This document shows, piece by piece, positions 45,650 to 54,962 of a DNA stretch of 64,000 nucleotides. The stretch comes from Cyclobacteriaceae bacterium (GTDB taxonomy: Bacteria; Bacteroidota; Bacteroidia; Cytophagales; Cyclobacteriaceae), in the NCBI GenBank assembly GCA_019638275.1, contig JAHBUC010000001.1:682001-746000 (forward strand), written 5' to 3'. The notes under the pieces are model-generated. The model did not search any database. It saw nothing but the letters and a program-made list of their open reading frames with translations, and was not told the DNA's origin. How positions within the stretch are numbered: the first letter of the stretch is position 1; each line of letters begins with the position of its first letter. Made by a program: the position numbers and the translations under genes.

Positions 45650-45951
45650 ATGGGGTAAATTTTATTCTTTTCGAAGATGGTGAATTTTCTTATTAAAGCG
45701 AGCGGGATAAGGGGAATTTGGGCTTGGTTTACCCTGATGGAAAATTTATTGGGTAGGCGGTAAATCAGGATAACTGATTGGCGATTTAGTAACTCAAAAA
45801 TTCAATCTCTTTAAGTTATTCGCGCGCTTATAAACTTCAAATAGTGGATTAATTTATTCGGTAAGATCATTGGCTCCAGAAAGTACCAGGTTTTAAAAGG
45901 GTTGCCTTCATAATAAAGATAACTATGGAAGACAACCCTACTTTCTTCGAG
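45650..45951. other. Intergenic gap with no gene
   Basis: About 300 AT-rich bases separate the S9 peptidase start from the stop of the third beta-barrel gene. Apart from the terminator-like inverted repeat at 45895-45939 I see nothing recognisable and no credible frame. Confidence 0.6.
45895..45939 (-). terminator. Terminator-like inverted repeat after beta-barrel paralogue 3
   Basis: AGGGTTGCCTTCAT (45898-45911) pairs imperfectly with ATGGAAGACAACCCT (45925-45939). On the minus strand the stem runs into TTTTAAAA. It starts 13 bp after the stop of the gene at 45952. Confidence 0.55.
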
Positions 45952-46692
45952 TTACCTCAATGTTAAAGGCAAGCCAATTGTAAGCTGAAAGACTCTATTT
46001 TTTATTTCGAAATCCGAATCATAAAGTTTTGAAAAGCCTAATCCGTAGCGGGCTTCAATTATAATTTTATGCGCAATTAAAATGCCTCCGCCTGCCTGAA
46101 GACCAAAGTCGATTCGATTGTCAATGAATAAATCTTCGCCACCCTCGTTATCGGGTGCCTTCCCAAATTTAATGTTGCCTTTTTCGCTATTCGAATAGGT
46201 GTCCGTGAAATCATCATAGGACTCAACGGTCTTAATTTTATACTTGAATTTTCCTGCTAAACCTATGCCAATTGATGGGCCGGCAATAGCATAAAATTTT
46301 GTTTCTCTCCCGAATGAGAATTTAGCTAAAACCGGTATCTCGAGGTAGTTTGTTGTATATTTTATTGATGACGAGTTTTCGTAGGTGATGAGGCGCCCAT
46401 CATCATCTTCCATCCAGGTTGAAGTGGACTTTTCTGTATAGCCTTTCTGAATAAAGTTGAGCTCTGGTTGTATTGAAATCATATCGTTGATGGAGTAGTT
46501 GAGTGCGGCTCCAATTATAAAACCGATTTTTGACTTTATTTCTTCCTCAAAGCCGGGAAATTGAATAATATCGGTTTCACTCATCGATACCGTTGCGAGG
46601 GTAGCCCCGATTTTCGGAATTACGATAAGTGCTTGAGCACTTACACAGATTGAGATGAGCAAAATGGAGCAGGTAAGCAGGAATTTTTTCAT
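45952..46692 (-). CDS. Outer-membrane beta-barrel protein, paralogue 3
   Basis: The 246-residue protein has a signal peptide (MKKFLLTCSILLISICVSA before QA) and the same landmarks as the two barrels at 36-37 kb: VIPKIGATLATV, ISIQPELNFIQKGYTEK, TNYLEIPVLAKFSFG, AIAGPSIGIGLAGKF, IDFGLQAGGGILIAHKIIIEARYG. It sits at the end of the T9SS cargo cluster. Its upstream region carries the 37-bp element also found before the cargo gene at 51849, so it is probably co-regulated with it. Its function is unknown. Confidence 0.85.
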   Translation of the reverse strand: MKKFLLTCSILLISICVSAQALIVIPKIGATLATVSMSETDIIQFPGFEEEIKSKIGFIIGAALNYSINDMISIQPELNFIQKGYTEKSTSTWMEDDDGRLITYENSSSIKYTTNYLEIPVLAKFSFGRETKFYAIAGPSIGIGLAGKFKYKIKTVESYDDFTDTYSNSEKGNIKFGKAPDNEGGEDLFIDNRIDFGLQAGGGILIAHKIIIEARYGLGFSKLYDSDFEIKNRVFQLTIGLPLTLR

Positions 46693-46716
46693 GGTTGAGG
46701 GTATTTAGTGTTTGGA

Positions 46717-46724
46717 CAAAAGTA
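46717..46724 (-). promoter_or_regulatory. -7 promoter element of beta-barrel paralogue 3
   Basis: On the minus strand this reads TACTTTTG, an exact TAnnTTTG match, 24 bp before the ATG. The spacing to the upstream operator-like element is the same as in the copy at 51873. Confidence 0.6.
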
Positions 46725-46741
46725 ACCCCGATGCCTCCCAG

Positions 46742-46784
46742 CACTGTTACGAATTTGTAACAGTGTCTTGCTGATTTGTAACAG
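46742..46784 (-). promoter_or_regulatory. Operator-like element, copy 1
   Basis: A perfect inverted repeat CACTGTTAC (46742-46750) / GTAACAGTG (46757-46765) is followed by a further half-site. The half-site ATTTGTAACAG occurs at 46753-46763 and again at 46774-46784, exactly 21 bp apart. Bases 46747-46783 match 51903-51939 with one difference. It lies upstream of the -7 box of the barrel gene on the minus strand. Direct repeats two helical turns apart are typical of AraC-family binding sites. Confidence 0.7.
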
Positions 46785-46826
46785 AGGGGTTCGAGAAGAG
46801 GGTTTCCCAAGTTTTAGTAAAACAAA

Positions 46827-49800
46827 TCACTTCCTCAACGACAAATAACCCGTTTTGGTCGGTCGCCCGCTTTTGAATTCTAGTTTGTAGAAGTACGTAC
46901 CTGAGGGCAATTCGTTTCCATTTTTATTCAGGCCGGTGAATACACGTGTCTGGTTGTCGTAGTTCGAAATTTCAAACACCACATCACCCCACCGGTTGTA
47001 AATGGTTACACGGTTGTTTTGCGTATCGGAAAACAGATCGATGTAATCAATCTGAAAGAAATCATTTCGTGTGTCACCATTCGGAGAGAAGCCGGTTCGT
47101 ACAATAATATCACCTTCTACCTGAATGGTGAGTTGCTGCTGTGTGCAAACACCCAGCAAGTCGCACACTTCAATAGAGATGCGATCAATACCCGTAAACA
47201 AGATACCGCCATAGTCCAAAATCAGTTCATTGGAAGAATTTATAGCAGCAGATGCTCCCGCTGTAGTTTGTGTATTCAACACCCGCAGACTGCCCAGGTC
47301 CAGGTTATCATCCGGATCACTTAATAAAGGAGTCAGGTCAATCCGAACAACACCTTCAATGTACAATCCCGTTAACGCGGAAATAATTACCGGAGGCTGG
47401 TTACTGCATGGTTCTGGAATGATGATAACCTGAAGCGGGTCTGATGCAGGGCTCGTACATCCATTGGCATCCGTTACGATTACGCTGTATGAATCACTAG
47501 CCGTAACGGAGATTGCTTGTGTAGTAAGTCCATTAGACCAGGCATATTCAGTAAACCCATTTGGGGCAGTTAAAGTAAGTGAATTTGTTGAGCAAATAGT
47601 TATGGTATTCCCGATTGGCGGAGAACTGGAATTGACTACTGGTTTATCGGGCAACGGATGGACAGTAGCAATAACTTCTGTGCGTACACTCTCGCAGAGG
47701 CCATTGCTGTTGGCAACATAATAGGAAGTGGTGGTTGTAAGTGCTGGAGTTGTAAAGATATTATTAACAGCACCGGCAATAGCACTACCTCCGCTAGCCT
47801 GGGTGTACCATCTGAAATTTCCATCTGTTCCATTTAGTGCAGTAAGTACTACTGTGCCAGGCCCGCAGCGCTCAGCAGATGTTGTGAGAGGAGCCTCTGG
47901 CGTTGGATTCACGGAAATGCTGGCTGCATTACTCGTAACGAATCCGCAAGCATTACTCACCACGCAGGTATAGGAGCCTACAGCACCGATTTCAATTACA
48001 TTTAGTGAAAGTGTGGATGAAGTGGCTCCAGCGATATTTATTAGATCTTTTTGCCATTGATAGGATAGTGGAGCGTTCCCCGTGGCCACAACAGTTAATG
48101 TAATGTTTTGACCTTCACAGACGCTTTGTGAAACAGGTTGCGTAGTAATGGATGGGCAACCTACAGCTACTGTGTTGTTGATTAATACAGCAAAGTAATC
48201 CTCGTAAATGTTGAATGAAACACTTATCAGATCATTTTTGCTATCATTGTTGAAATCACGAGCTAGTACTTTATGCCCACCGGACAATTGTTTGTTGATT
48301 AGCTGGGTTGTTGTGGGGCCGCTGGCTGAACCATTTAAAATTCTGATAATCCCGGGTTCTGAACTAATGGTAAGTTGTGAACCAAGAATCAAATCTTTGT
48401 TTCCGTCACCATTCATATCTTCAAAATCCTTTATTGTTCCTGCAAAACCAGCCGTAAAATTTGTTCCTGTAAATACGCCTGTTCCATCGTTTATGTAGAA
48501 GTCATCATCAGTACCAACGGTTATGGTGTAAGCATTAATGTCTGGTCTTCCATCATTATTTAAATCTTGAATCTCAAAAAATCCTGACCCCATCGGATAC
48601 TGGTTGCCTTCGGAGAATGTTCCATTGCCATTTCCGAAATAAATAACTACACGATTGGGTGAACTGTAGGCGAGTGCCAGATCAAGATTGCCATCGTTGT
48701 TGAAATCAGCCGATCGTATTTCCAGCGCATTTCCACTAATGGGAATGGTCACTGCAGTATTAAATCCAGTTTCTGTGCCGGCTAAAAAATTTAGCGATGC
48801 TACATTGCCTCCTGTGGCAACTATGTCAGGATTAGTATCGTTGTTAAAATCTCCGATAGCGATACGAATATTATTTCCAGCCACGGGAATATTGGCCTGT
48901 GCTGTAAAGTTTCCATTGCCTTGTCCAACAAATGGAGTGATGGAGGCAGTTGCACTCGAGTTTACCGATACAAGGTCAGGTATGTTGTCTTTGTTAAAAT
49001 CAGTAGTAAAGATTCTGAATGGATTGGTACCCGTAGGATGGTTGGTGGCGGTCTTAGTGAATTTACCGTTTCCTGATCCGAGGTAAACGGCAAAAAAATT
49101 ACCAACGGTATGAGAGGTTGCTACATCAACAATGCCATCCTGGTTAAAATCACCTAAGACCATATCGCGAGGATCGGGTGCTGTTGGAAATTTAGCAATG
49201 GCATTCGAAAAGTAGCCTGTTCCATCACCTAGTAATATGTCCACACTGTGTGTTGTTGCGTTTGTGCCAATGCCTACAGCGTCAAGAAATCCGTCATTAT
49301 TTACATCTACAACTTGAATTGACCTTGGATTGACATTGGTTTCAAACTTGGCGAGCAACGTAAAGTTTCCTGTGCCATTACCCAGAAATACCCGGACATT
49401 TTGATAGTTCTGTGTATTGTCCCTGGCAACTATATCAGGGAAGCCATCATTGTTAAGATCAGCAACGGTAAGTTCAGAACCGGTTTGAGTAAGACCGATG
49501 CGCACAGCGAAATTGCCGTTACCATCATTGAGCGTATAGGCGTTTCCTGAACTTAAATCCAAATCACCATCACCATCAAAATCATAGGCTTTTACAGGTT
49601 CCGCAATAGTAAAACCTGTAACGGCCGTTCCTGGTGTAAAGGCAGTTCCGGTTCCATTGCCGAACCAGGGTTGCACCGTACCGCCAGCACTCACTGCAAA
49701 ATCAAGATTCGTATCGCTATTAAAATGGCCTGTGGTTACGTAATTAACATTAGTTACGTCAATGATTACAGGAGCTGCAAAGTTTCCATCACCACTTCCC

Positions 49801-50222
49801 AGGAATATATAAACCTGACGGAGTGTGCCGGTGCAGGATACAATTACATCCGGGTTACCATCATTATTAAAATCACCTACAGCAACTCCGCGGGGAGTTT
49901 CTCCAGTGGCAAATGAAGTAGCAGTTCCTAAATTACCATCACCGCTTCCTAAGAGAAGTGAGATTTCTGCATTGGTTTGACTGCAGGTAACAACATCCAG
50001 GTTTCCATCTTTATTGAAATCTCCTACAGCAATATCCGAAGGATTTATTGATGAGCCGAAGTTTCTTTTGTTGGTACCTGTAAAGGTGCCGGAACCTGTA
50101 TTAAGCAACACAGTAATTTGATGGTTAGCAAAGCTGTTGAAGTTACACGTAACAATATCGACTAGTCCATCATATATCCAGTTTGCCATCTTCATTAAAG
50201 TCAGCCAGTAAAATGTCACCAT
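46827..50222 (-). CDS. FG-GAP/Ig-repeat T9SS cargo protein, 3' part of a frameshifted gene
   Basis: This frame of 1131 codons lacks a signal peptide; its first 18 residues are out-of-frame sequence of the upstream gene. From DGLVDIVTCN on it has about 14 FG-GAP/VCBS calcium loops (pattern GDFNNDGNPDV). An Ig-like domain with QPVSQSVCEGQNITLTV follows, then a CHU_C-type Ig domain, a further Ig-like repeat and a beta domain. The C-terminus is a type B T9SS sorting domain (SPNGDTRNDFF, YNRWGDVVFEI, LPSGTYFYKLEF, GYLSLRK). It would be a cell-surface adhesin-like protein if joined to the frame at 50170-51849. Alone it could not be exported. Confidence 0.82.
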   Translation of the reverse strand: MVTFYWLTLMKMANWIYDGLVDIVTCNFNSFANHQITVLLNTGSGTFTGTNKRNFGSSINPSDIAVGDFNKDGNLDVVTCSQTNAEISLLLGSGDGNLGTATSFATGETPRGVAVGDFNNDGNPDVIVSCTGTLRQVYIFLGSGDGNFAAPVIIDVTNVNYVTTGHFNSDTNLDFAVSAGGTVQPWFGNGTGTAFTPGTAVTGFTIAEPVKAYDFDGDGDLDLSSGNAYTLNDGNGNFAVRIGLTQTGSELTVADLNNDGFPDIVARDNTQNYQNVRVFLGNGTGNFTLLAKFETNVNPRSIQVVDVNNDGFLDAVGIGTNATTHSVDILLGDGTGYFSNAIAKFPTAPDPRDMVLGDFNQDGIVDVATSHTVGNFFAVYLGSGNGKFTKTATNHPTGTNPFRIFTTDFNKDNIPDLVSVNSSATASITPFVGQGNGNFTAQANIPVAGNNIRIAIGDFNNDTNPDIVATGGNVASLNFLAGTETGFNTAVTIPISGNALEIRSADFNNDGNLDLALAYSSPNRVVIYFGNGNGTFSEGNQYPMGSGFFEIQDLNNDGRPDINAYTITVGTDDDFYINDGTGVFTGTNFTAGFAGTIKDFEDMNGDGNKDLILGSQLTISSEPGIIRILNGSASGPTTTQLINKQLSGGHKVLARDFNNDSKNDLISVSFNIYEDYFAVLINNTVAVGCPSITTQPVSQSVCEGQNITLTVVATGNAPLSYQWQKDLINIAGATSSTLSLNVIEIGAVGSYTCVVSNACGFVTSNAASISVNPTPEAPLTTSAERCGPGTVVLTALNGTDGNFRWYTQASGGSAIAGAVNNIFTTPALTTTTSYYVANSNGLCESVRTEVIATVHPLPDKPVVNSSSPPIGNTITICSTNSLTLTAPNGFTEYAWSNGLTTQAISVTASDSYSVIVTDANGCTSPASDPLQVIIIPEPCSNQPPVIISALTGLYIEGVVRIDLTPLLSDPDDNLDLGSLRVLNTQTTAGASAAINSSNELILDYGGILFTGIDRISIEVCDLLGVCTQQQLTIQVEGDIIVRTGFSPNGDTRNDFFQIDYIDLFSDTQNNRVTIYNRWGDVVFEISNYDNQTRVFTGLNKNGNELPSGTYFYKLEFKSGRPTKTGYLSLRK

Positions 50223-51849
50223 GTGATCCGTTGCTGAATTGAAACGGACTTTCTAATGATATTACCCCTGGGGTTGAGGTATTGGTGAACACGGAGAATA
50301 CACTTCCAAACCAATGCCTCACTACAAAATCTGGTTTTCCATCACCATTCAAGTCTCCTGAAGTTATTCCGGCACCTGCATCCAGCAGCGTAGCACCGAA
50401 GTAGCTTACAGAGTTTGAAAATCTGATCTTTCCCGGAGTGCTGATGTTTTGTGCAATCCAAAAATCAACAGCACCACTGCCATTGCCATGCTGTCCAACT
50501 AAATCGGGTAATCCATCACCATCTACATCCACTACATCAGAGAGCCTCCCTGAGTACACAAGACCTGTCCACAGTTCTACCGGTTCGAATGACAATGCAC
50601 CTGGTGAGCTTGTATTTCGGAAAGTGGTAAAGAACATTTGCCAGCCGTCTGAAAAGCTACTGATGATGTCGGGCCTTCCGTCACCATCCAGGTCTGCTAT
50701 GCGCAAGCTTCCACTGTTTCCACCTCCACCCACCACCACAGGTGCTGCAAATGAAGCGGCTGTAATTTCTCCACCTGCACCTAGATTGCGGTAGACAGAA
50801 ACATTGTTTCCTGATGAAGAAGCAATGATATCGCTCCATCCATCGCCATCCATATCGAAAGCCTGAATACCATTGATACTTCCCGGGGCTGAATTACCTA
50901 AAGCATCGGAAACAATGTCGAGCGCGGGTTTGAACGAGGCGGGAATGATTCTTCCACCATCTTTAAACGTAGGGGTGAAGGGTTTTACAGTTTCATATAC
51001 CAACCCGGTGGCTTTATTTATTATGGTAATGTTTCCATACCGGGCACCCACTGGTATGGTTACGGTAAGTGAGTTGGAAGAAGCTGCGGTTACGGCCCCG
51101 GATATTCCTCCGAATTGCACAACATTTTCTGAAGCGATAGGATTAAAGTTACTACCACTAATGGTGATGGAAGATCCGGGTGCACCGGAGTTGGACGACA
51201 TACTACTTACAGCTGGTCTTGGCGGCAAGGGGCTACGCTGCTCAAGAATAACATTATCAATTCCGCTGATGATGGGTTGAGTGTTTGTATACTGACCACT
51301 AATGCGAATTCCCCTTGCATCGGTAAGTACAGTCATAATTTGCTGGCGAGTGGCAACTGATCCACTTGCACTTCCCCACCTCCAATCGGCTGTTTCATCT
51401 AACCGCACCGAAAAGGATTGCCAGCCGGGAGATACAGCAGGAAAATCAGGGTGTGTGTAAACAATTCGATGCCCGCTGGATGCGTCAATCATCACATCAC
51501 CGTAAATGCTGTGAACGGTTGGCGTAACATTAATTTGAAGATCGTACCGTAACAATTGGCCATACGAGCGGTATGCAATGTTGCCATTAAATTTAGCAGG
51601 GGATGTCCAGTAGTGCCCATAGATGGAGGTAATTACTGCCGATGCGAATCCTCCTGGGTTTCCACCTGAAGCATTGAATGTTATGCTTTGAGGAGCTTGG
51701 TTATTGATGTCTGTCACTACCCAGCCTTCCATATCCGTGTCAAACGTACTTGTAATCTGGCCAAGGCTACTTGCTGACATAAAAAGCAAGCCTGCAAACA
51801 AAAACTTCAATAATAAATTACGGGTATGTAGCGGAGGGAATGTGTACAT
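50170..51849 (-). CDS. Laminin-B/TIG/FG-GAP T9SS cargo protein, 5' part of a frameshifted gene
   Basis: The 559-residue frame has a signal peptide (ends SASSLG before QITS), an N-terminal laminin-B-like domain (about 32-205; SPAKFNGNIAYRSYG, then ISGIDNVILEQ), a TIG/IPT domain (about 210-295) and FG-GAP repeats. It stops in the middle of a calcium loop (ADFNEDGKLDI) at a TGA at 50170-50172. The frame then continues one base out of register in the gene ending at 46827. Up to the stop it is collinear with the protein starting at 59796. An operator-like element and a -7 box lie just upstream. Confidence 0.82.
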   Translation of the reverse strand: MYTFPPLHTRNLLLKFLFAGLLFMSASSLGQITSTFDTDMEGWVVTDINNQAPQSITFNASGGNPGGFASAVITSIYGHYWTSPAKFNGNIAYRSYGQLLRYDLQINVTPTVHSIYGDVMIDASSGHRIVYTHPDFPAVSPGWQSFSVRLDETADWRWGSASGSVATRQQIMTVLTDARGIRISGQYTNTQPIISGIDNVILEQRSPLPPRPAVSSMSSNSGAPGSSITISGSNFNPIASENVVQFGGISGAVTAASSNSLTVTIPVGARYGNITIINKATGLVYETVKPFTPTFKDGGRIIPASFKPALDIVSDALGNSAPGSINGIQAFDMDGDGWSDIIASSSGNNVSVYRNLGAGGEITAASFAAPVVVGGGGNSGSLRIADLDGDGRPDIISSFSDGWQMFFTTFRNTSSPGALSFEPVELWTGLVYSGRLSDVVDVDGDGLPDLVGQHGNGSGAVDFWIAQNISTPGKIRFSNSVSYFGATLLDAGAGITSGDLNGDGKPDFVVRHWFGSVFSVFTNTSTPGVISLESPFQFSNGSHGDILLADFNEDGKLDI

Positions 51850-51872
51850 GAGTAATCAGGTATGGAACTCAT

Positions 51873-51880
51873 CAAATTTA
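51873..51880 (-). promoter_or_regulatory. -7 promoter element of the split cargo gene
   Basis: On the minus strand this reads TAAATTTG (TAnnTTTG), 23 bp before the ATG at 51849. No -33 TTTG is seen at the usual distance; instead the operator-like element lies there, which suggests activator dependence. Confidence 0.6.
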
Positions 51881-51898
51881 AAGGCAGTATTCGCCTGA

Positions 51899-51941
51899 AC
51901 TATTACGAATTTGTAACAATGTCTTGCTGATTTGTAACAAG
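51899..51941 (-). promoter_or_regulatory. Operator-like element, copy 2
   Basis: The half-site ATTTGTAACAA lies at 51909-51919 and 51930-51940, 21 bp apart. The inverted partner TATTAC (51901-51906) has one mismatch to TGTTAC of copy 1. The distance from the TTAC block to the -7 box is 22 bp in both copies. It sits in the 99-bp gap between the hybrid regulator gene and the cargo gene. Confidence 0.7.
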
Positions 51942-51948
51942 CAGAGCT

Positions 51949-54912
51949 TTAGGATGGATTTTCCATGTATTCGGAAGGTGTTACGCCAGCCCATGCTTTA
52001 AAGAGTCGGCTGAAATTGGGAAGGTTATTAAAGCCCGATTGATACGCGGCTTCGCTCACCGAAACTCCTTTAATGGCCAGCAGCTTTTTGGCACGTTCCA
52101 ACCGGAAGAGCCGTAAAAAGTCACCGGGCGATTGGTCGGTAAGGGCTTTGAGTTTGCGGTGCAACTGCATGCGGCTCATGCCGATTTCGCGGGTAAATTC
52201 ATCCACTCCGAATTGCGGATCGGAATACTTGATTTCCAGTAGGGCAATGACTTTGTTCAGAAAAGCATCTTCGGATGCGGGATTAGCAACAGGCGTAAAT
52301 GGTGCAGCGCGTTGTGCGAACAACACTTTTAATTTTTCGCGTTGTGCAATCAGGTTTTGAACACGCGCCTGCAATTCACGCGCATCGAATGGCTTGGTCA
52401 GGTAATCATCAGCACCGGTGTGCAGTCCATCCAGTTTACTTTGTTGGTCGGCACGTGCGGTAAGCAATATTACCGGAACGTGGCTGGTGGCTTCATGGGT
52501 TTTAATTTTTTTGCACAACTCGTTACCATTCAGTCCGGGCATCATCAGGTCGCTGATTACCAGGTCGGGAACGTGTTGCAGAATTTTATCCCAGGCATCT
52601 CTCCCATCTTCAGCCAATATGATTTTATATCGATCAGCCATAACCTGGCGGATAAATTCACGCATATCGGATTGATCTTCAGCAATCACCAATACCGGCA
52701 AGGCAGTTTCTACATCAAAGGCTGTGTCATAGATCACTTCATCTTCCAGGTACGTTTTAAAAGAAAAATCAGAAGGTGATAAAACCGTTGGCGATAATTC
52801 ATTTTTATAGTAGCCCCGTGCAATGGGAAATGTTAATGTAAACACACTTCCGCCCGATTTCTGATTGGCTGCCGTTAATGTTCCGTGATGTGCATGAGCC
52901 AATTCTTTTGATAACGCAAGTCCTAAACCCGTACCGCCATGAATGCTTGCCGATTCCTCCACCTGAAAAAATCGATCAAAGATGTGTTGCAGTTTTTCTT
53001 CTGGTATGCCCGGGCCGGTATCTGCAACCTGTATCGTTAGTTGGTCTGCGTTAACCGAAGCGATGAGTTGTACTGTACCACCTTCTGACGTAAATTTTAA
53101 CGCATTGAATAGAAGATTATAAACAATCTTCTCCACTTTATCGCGATCAAAGTATCCGGCAATATCCGCATCCGGTAGTTGTAATGAATAGTTGATTTGT
53201 TTCTGGTTGGCCAGCGATTCGAAGGAAGCGTACGCAGTTTTTAAAAATTGTTTCAGGTCGCCTTCTGTTGCCTGTATTTTCATATTGCCCGATTCAATTT
53301 TTGATAAATCGAGTATCTCATCAATTAGCCGATGTAACCGAACAGCGTTTCGATGCATCATTTTGAAATCCTTTGTTTCCGCTGATGAAGGGTTTTGTTC
53401 AATTTTTTGTTGAAGCGGACCAATAATCAGGGTAAGCGGAGTGCGGAACTCATGCGAAATGTTGGCGAAGAACCTCGATTGTGTTTCGTTGAGTGTTGCC
53501 AACCTTTTATTAAGTTTTTGCTTTTCGCGATATAAGTAGTAGAACATGCCGATCACCGTAAGCGAAAGGAGGAGAAAGCCGATCAGGTAGTTTCGCTGAC
53601 TGCTTTGTTTTTGCAGCCGCAATTGGTTTATCTCATTCTCAGCTTTTAATGCCCGGATTTCATTTTCCTTTTTTTCGTTCTGATAACGCGCCTCCAGCGC
53701 GGCAGCTTCCCGTTTGTTTTGCATTTGGCTCAGGCTGTCGCTTAATAAGGCATAGCGCTGATGATAGGCATACGCAAGTTCATAGTTTTTCTGACCAGCA
53801 TATAACTCACTCAGGGCCTGATAGCCATCCATAACCAACGGAAAAAGTTTTAACTGTTTGGCCACACGAATAGCTGAATCGAAATAGAGTACGGCCTCTT
53901 TATTGCGTTTTAATTCATTAGAGGCGAATCCTAAAGCTGAATAGCTGTACGCCATATTAGCTGAATCGGAAATGGTTTTGCTGATCTGCAGGGATTTCAG
54001 ATAATTTGCTTTTGCTTTCTCCAGATTTTCTTTTTCATAATAGATGTTCCCGATGCTGGTCAGGGTTTCTGCTACATCGCGCTTTGCGCCAGAAGTTTGA
54101 TAAACAAGTAGGGCGCGATCATAAGCAAGCAGCGCATTGTCAAACTGGCCAAGTCTGCGATAAATTCTTCCCAGCAATCGGTTTGAATATGCGATGGATG
54201 GTTGCTTGTTAATTTTTTCAGCAATCGCAAGACTTTTCAACGCGTAGTCAAGTGCCTTGTCGTAATCGCCCGACAGGTTTTGCAGATTGCCAACGTTGGA
54301 AAGACTTTGTGTGAGTCCATCATCGTCACCCGTCTGTTCAAAAATTTCAGTGGCCTTGAGGTAATAGGTTATCGCTTCTTTGTAATCGTTTTTCTCCTTC
54401 ATCAGGTTGCCCATCATATTATAGAGCGAAGCCTGCATGTGTGAATCAGGATGTACCGAAGTGATATCGATACCTTTTTGTAAATAATATTCCGCTGAGT
54501 CGAGTTTTGACAAGCGGAGGTATGCAATACCCAGTTCAAGATAGGTGTCAAGTAGAACCGGGCTTGATGGGTCATTAACAACACCTAACGCATTTGTATA
54601 AATGGGAATTGCCAGCAGGTAATCACTACGCACCCGGTGGTGCTTACCTAACCGGGTATACGCCTCTACCATCAGGTTGTTGTTTTTGGTTTGCCGGGCA
54701 ATGGCAAGCGCCTTTTGGTAATATGCTAGTGCCGTCTTTTCATCGGATGCCAGCTCAGCCAGTTGCTGATAAAGGTGAATGGTTGTTTCAGGTGAGGTGG
54801 ATTTGTCTAGTAACTGCAGCAGACTGTCTGTTTGCTGGGCCTTGGTTACCTGCCCTGAGCTATGCACTAACAGCCACACACAAACCAACCAGATCAAAAA
54901 GCGCATAGGCAA
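51949..54912 (-). CDS. Hybrid two-component regulator: TPR sensor, histidine kinase, receiver, AraC output
   Basis: The 987-residue one-piece system has a signal peptide or anchor (1-25), periplasmic TPR repeats (about 45-395), a coiled stalk, a TM helix (about 442-461), a kinase with H487 (FFANISHEFRTP) and an ATPase domain (DTGPGIPEEK, then GTGLGLALSKE). A receiver follows with D788 (ISDLMMPG) and K840, and an AraC-type double helix-turn-helix (about 885-985). It thus reads a periplasmic or envelope signal and binds DNA itself. Most Bacteroidota hybrids of this type have a propeller sensor; here TPRs replace it. It is flanked by T9SS cargo genes, and the gene immediately downstream carries a candidate AraC-type site. 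Confidence 0.92.
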   Translation of the reverse strand: MPMRFLIWLVCVWLLVHSSGQVTKAQQTDSLLQLLDKSTSPETTIHLYQQLAELASDEKTALAYYQKALAIARQTKNNNLMVEAYTRLGKHHRVRSDYLLAIPIYTNALGVVNDPSSPVLLDTYLELGIAYLRLSKLDSAEYYLQKGIDITSVHPDSHMQASLYNMMGNLMKEKNDYKEAITYYLKATEIFEQTGDDDGLTQSLSNVGNLQNLSGDYDKALDYALKSLAIAEKINKQPSIAYSNRLLGRIYRRLGQFDNALLAYDRALLVYQTSGAKRDVAETLTSIGNIYYEKENLEKAKANYLKSLQISKTISDSANMAYSYSALGFASNELKRNKEAVLYFDSAIRVAKQLKLFPLVMDGYQALSELYAGQKNYELAYAYHQRYALLSDSLSQMQNKREAAALEARYQNEKKENEIRALKAENEINQLRLQKQSSQRNYLIGFLLLSLTVIGMFYYLYREKQKLNKRLATLNETQSRFFANISHEFRTPLTLIIGPLQQKIEQNPSSAETKDFKMMHRNAVRLHRLIDEILDLSKIESGNMKIQATEGDLKQFLKTAYASFESLANQKQINYSLQLPDADIAGYFDRDKVEKIVYNLLFNALKFTSEGGTVQLIASVNADQLTIQVADTGPGIPEEKLQHIFDRFFQVEESASIHGGTGLGLALSKELAHAHHGTLTAANQKSGGSVFTLTFPIARGYYKNELSPTVLSPSDFSFKTYLEDEVIYDTAFDVETALPVLVIAEDQSDMREFIRQVMADRYKIILAEDGRDAWDKILQHVPDLVISDLMMPGLNGNELCKKIKTHEATSHVPVILLTARADQQSKLDGLHTGADDYLTKPFDARELQARVQNLIAQREKLKVLFAQRAAPFTPVANPASEDAFLNKVIALLEIKYSDPQFGVDEFTREIGMSRMQLHRKLKALTDQSPGDFLRLFRLERAKKLLAIKGVSVSEAAYQSGFNNLPNFSRLFKAWAGVTPSEYMENPS

Positions 54913-54962
54913 GATAAAATAGAAATACGCAAACCTGAATATACTGACAATTAGGTTTCATG

